Below are positions 40,964 through 41,022 of a stretch of 41,022 bases of DNA, one piece after another. A program made the position numbers and the translations under genes. The stretch is from contig CALJSD010000223.1 in assembly GCA_937976325.1 (NCBI GenBank), positions 1 to 41,022 of the forward strand, in the 5' to 3' direction. Within the stretch, counting starts at the first letter, position 1, and each line of letters begins with the position of its first letter. The notes under the pieces were generated by a model. The model did not search any database, was not told the DNA's origin, and saw only the letters and a list, made by a program, of their open reading frames with translations. Source of the stretch: an uncultured Carnobacterium sp. (GTDB taxonomy: Bacteria; Bacillota; Bacilli; Lactobacillales; Aerococcaceae).

Positions 40964-41022
40964 TTTCATGAGAGTTTGATCCTGGCTCAGGACGAACGCT
41001 GGCGGCGTGCCTAATACATGCA
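40964..41022 (+). rRNA. rrs: 16S ribosomal RNA, 5' end
   Basis: The universal AGAGTTTGATCCTGGCTCAG starts at 40971, followed by GACGAACGCTGGCGGCGTGC and CTAATACATGCA, standard for Firmicutes 16S rRNA. The mature 5' end is placed about 7 bases before the universal sequence by comparison with E. coli numbering; the exact base is uncertain. The rest of the gene lies beyond the window, so genus cannot be fixed. Confidence 0.97.

Noticed and set aside
1..41022. CRISPR array, prophage or complete insertion sequence
   Set aside because: No regularly spaced direct repeats, no integrase, transposase or phage structural genes were found; the only repeats are palindromes and the single inverted repeat near 9.3 kb.

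Overview
The window looks like chromosomal DNA of a low-GC Gram-positive bacterium of the order Lactobacillales. The supporting signs are strong AGGAGG-type ribosome binding sites, Firmicutes-type promoters and terminators, a GlnPQ-type transporter with fused binding and membrane domains, a PASTA kinase, and many gene neighbours shared with Bacillus. A Carnobacteriaceae-like organism (for example Granulicatella) is my best guess, but only the first ~59 bases of 16S rRNA are present, so the genus is not proven. Almost all of the window is housekeeping DNA. Accessory-looking sequence is confined to about 8.6-9.5 kb and about 22.3-22.9 kb.

Layout. (a) 1-5.6 kb: the 3' end of a class A penicillin-binding protein gene, then yheA and a yhaO-yhaN-yhaM run (Mre11-like nuclease, membrane-anchored Rad50-like ATPase, 3'-5' exoribonuclease). 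(b) 5.6-6.7 kb: a GNAT acetyltransferase and a HIT protein. (c) 6.7-8.6 kb: a flavoprotein disulfide reductase of the RclA/MerA type with a downstream Rrf2 regulator. The regulator's cysteines sit where those of the hypochlorite sensor HypR sit, and an inverted repeat overlaps the probable transcription start. (d) 8.6-9.5 kb: a lone HigA-like XRE regulator surrounded by palindromes, a decayed piece of a peptide-transporter ATPase gene, and a large structured inverted repeat. (e) 9.5-13.5 kb, minus strand: a GlnPQ-type amino acid ABC transporter, then a separate hit-ytxH-Cof phosphatase operon. (f) 13.6-16.3 kb: a TMEM175-type channel and the EcsAB ABC transporter. (g) 16.4-22.3 kb: the ytmP-trmB-ytzB and pepA-ytpR-(unknown)-murC block. 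The unknown gene occupies the place where Bacillus has sftA. (h) 22.3-28 kb: a GNAT gene behind a short leader peptide, then polA and typA. (i) 28-32 kb: an anchored alpha/beta hydrolase, a Gfo/Idh/MocA oxidoreductase overlapping an HD pyrophosphohydrolase gene, and a MATE exporter. (j) 32.1-40.6 kb: the classic gmk-rpoZ-priA-fmt-rsmB-stp-prkC series. (k) 40.6-41.0 kb: promoter and leader of an rRNA operon and the first bases of 16S rRNA.

How it fits together. The long plus-strand series at 32-40.6 kb joins nucleotide supply, transcription, replication restart, initiator tRNA formylation, rRNA methylation and Ser/Thr phosphorylation control. The conserved neighbourhoods correspond to two separate Bacillus subtilis regions (yha/ecs and ytm/ytp) brought close together. 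The parts most worth a second look are the HypR/RclA-like redox module, the cysteine-free membrane-hairpin Rad50-like protein, the structured repeat at 9.19-9.44 kb, the motorless gene in the sftA position, and the leader-peptide GNAT cassette. I found no complete phage, insertion sequence, CRISPR array or recognisable defence island.
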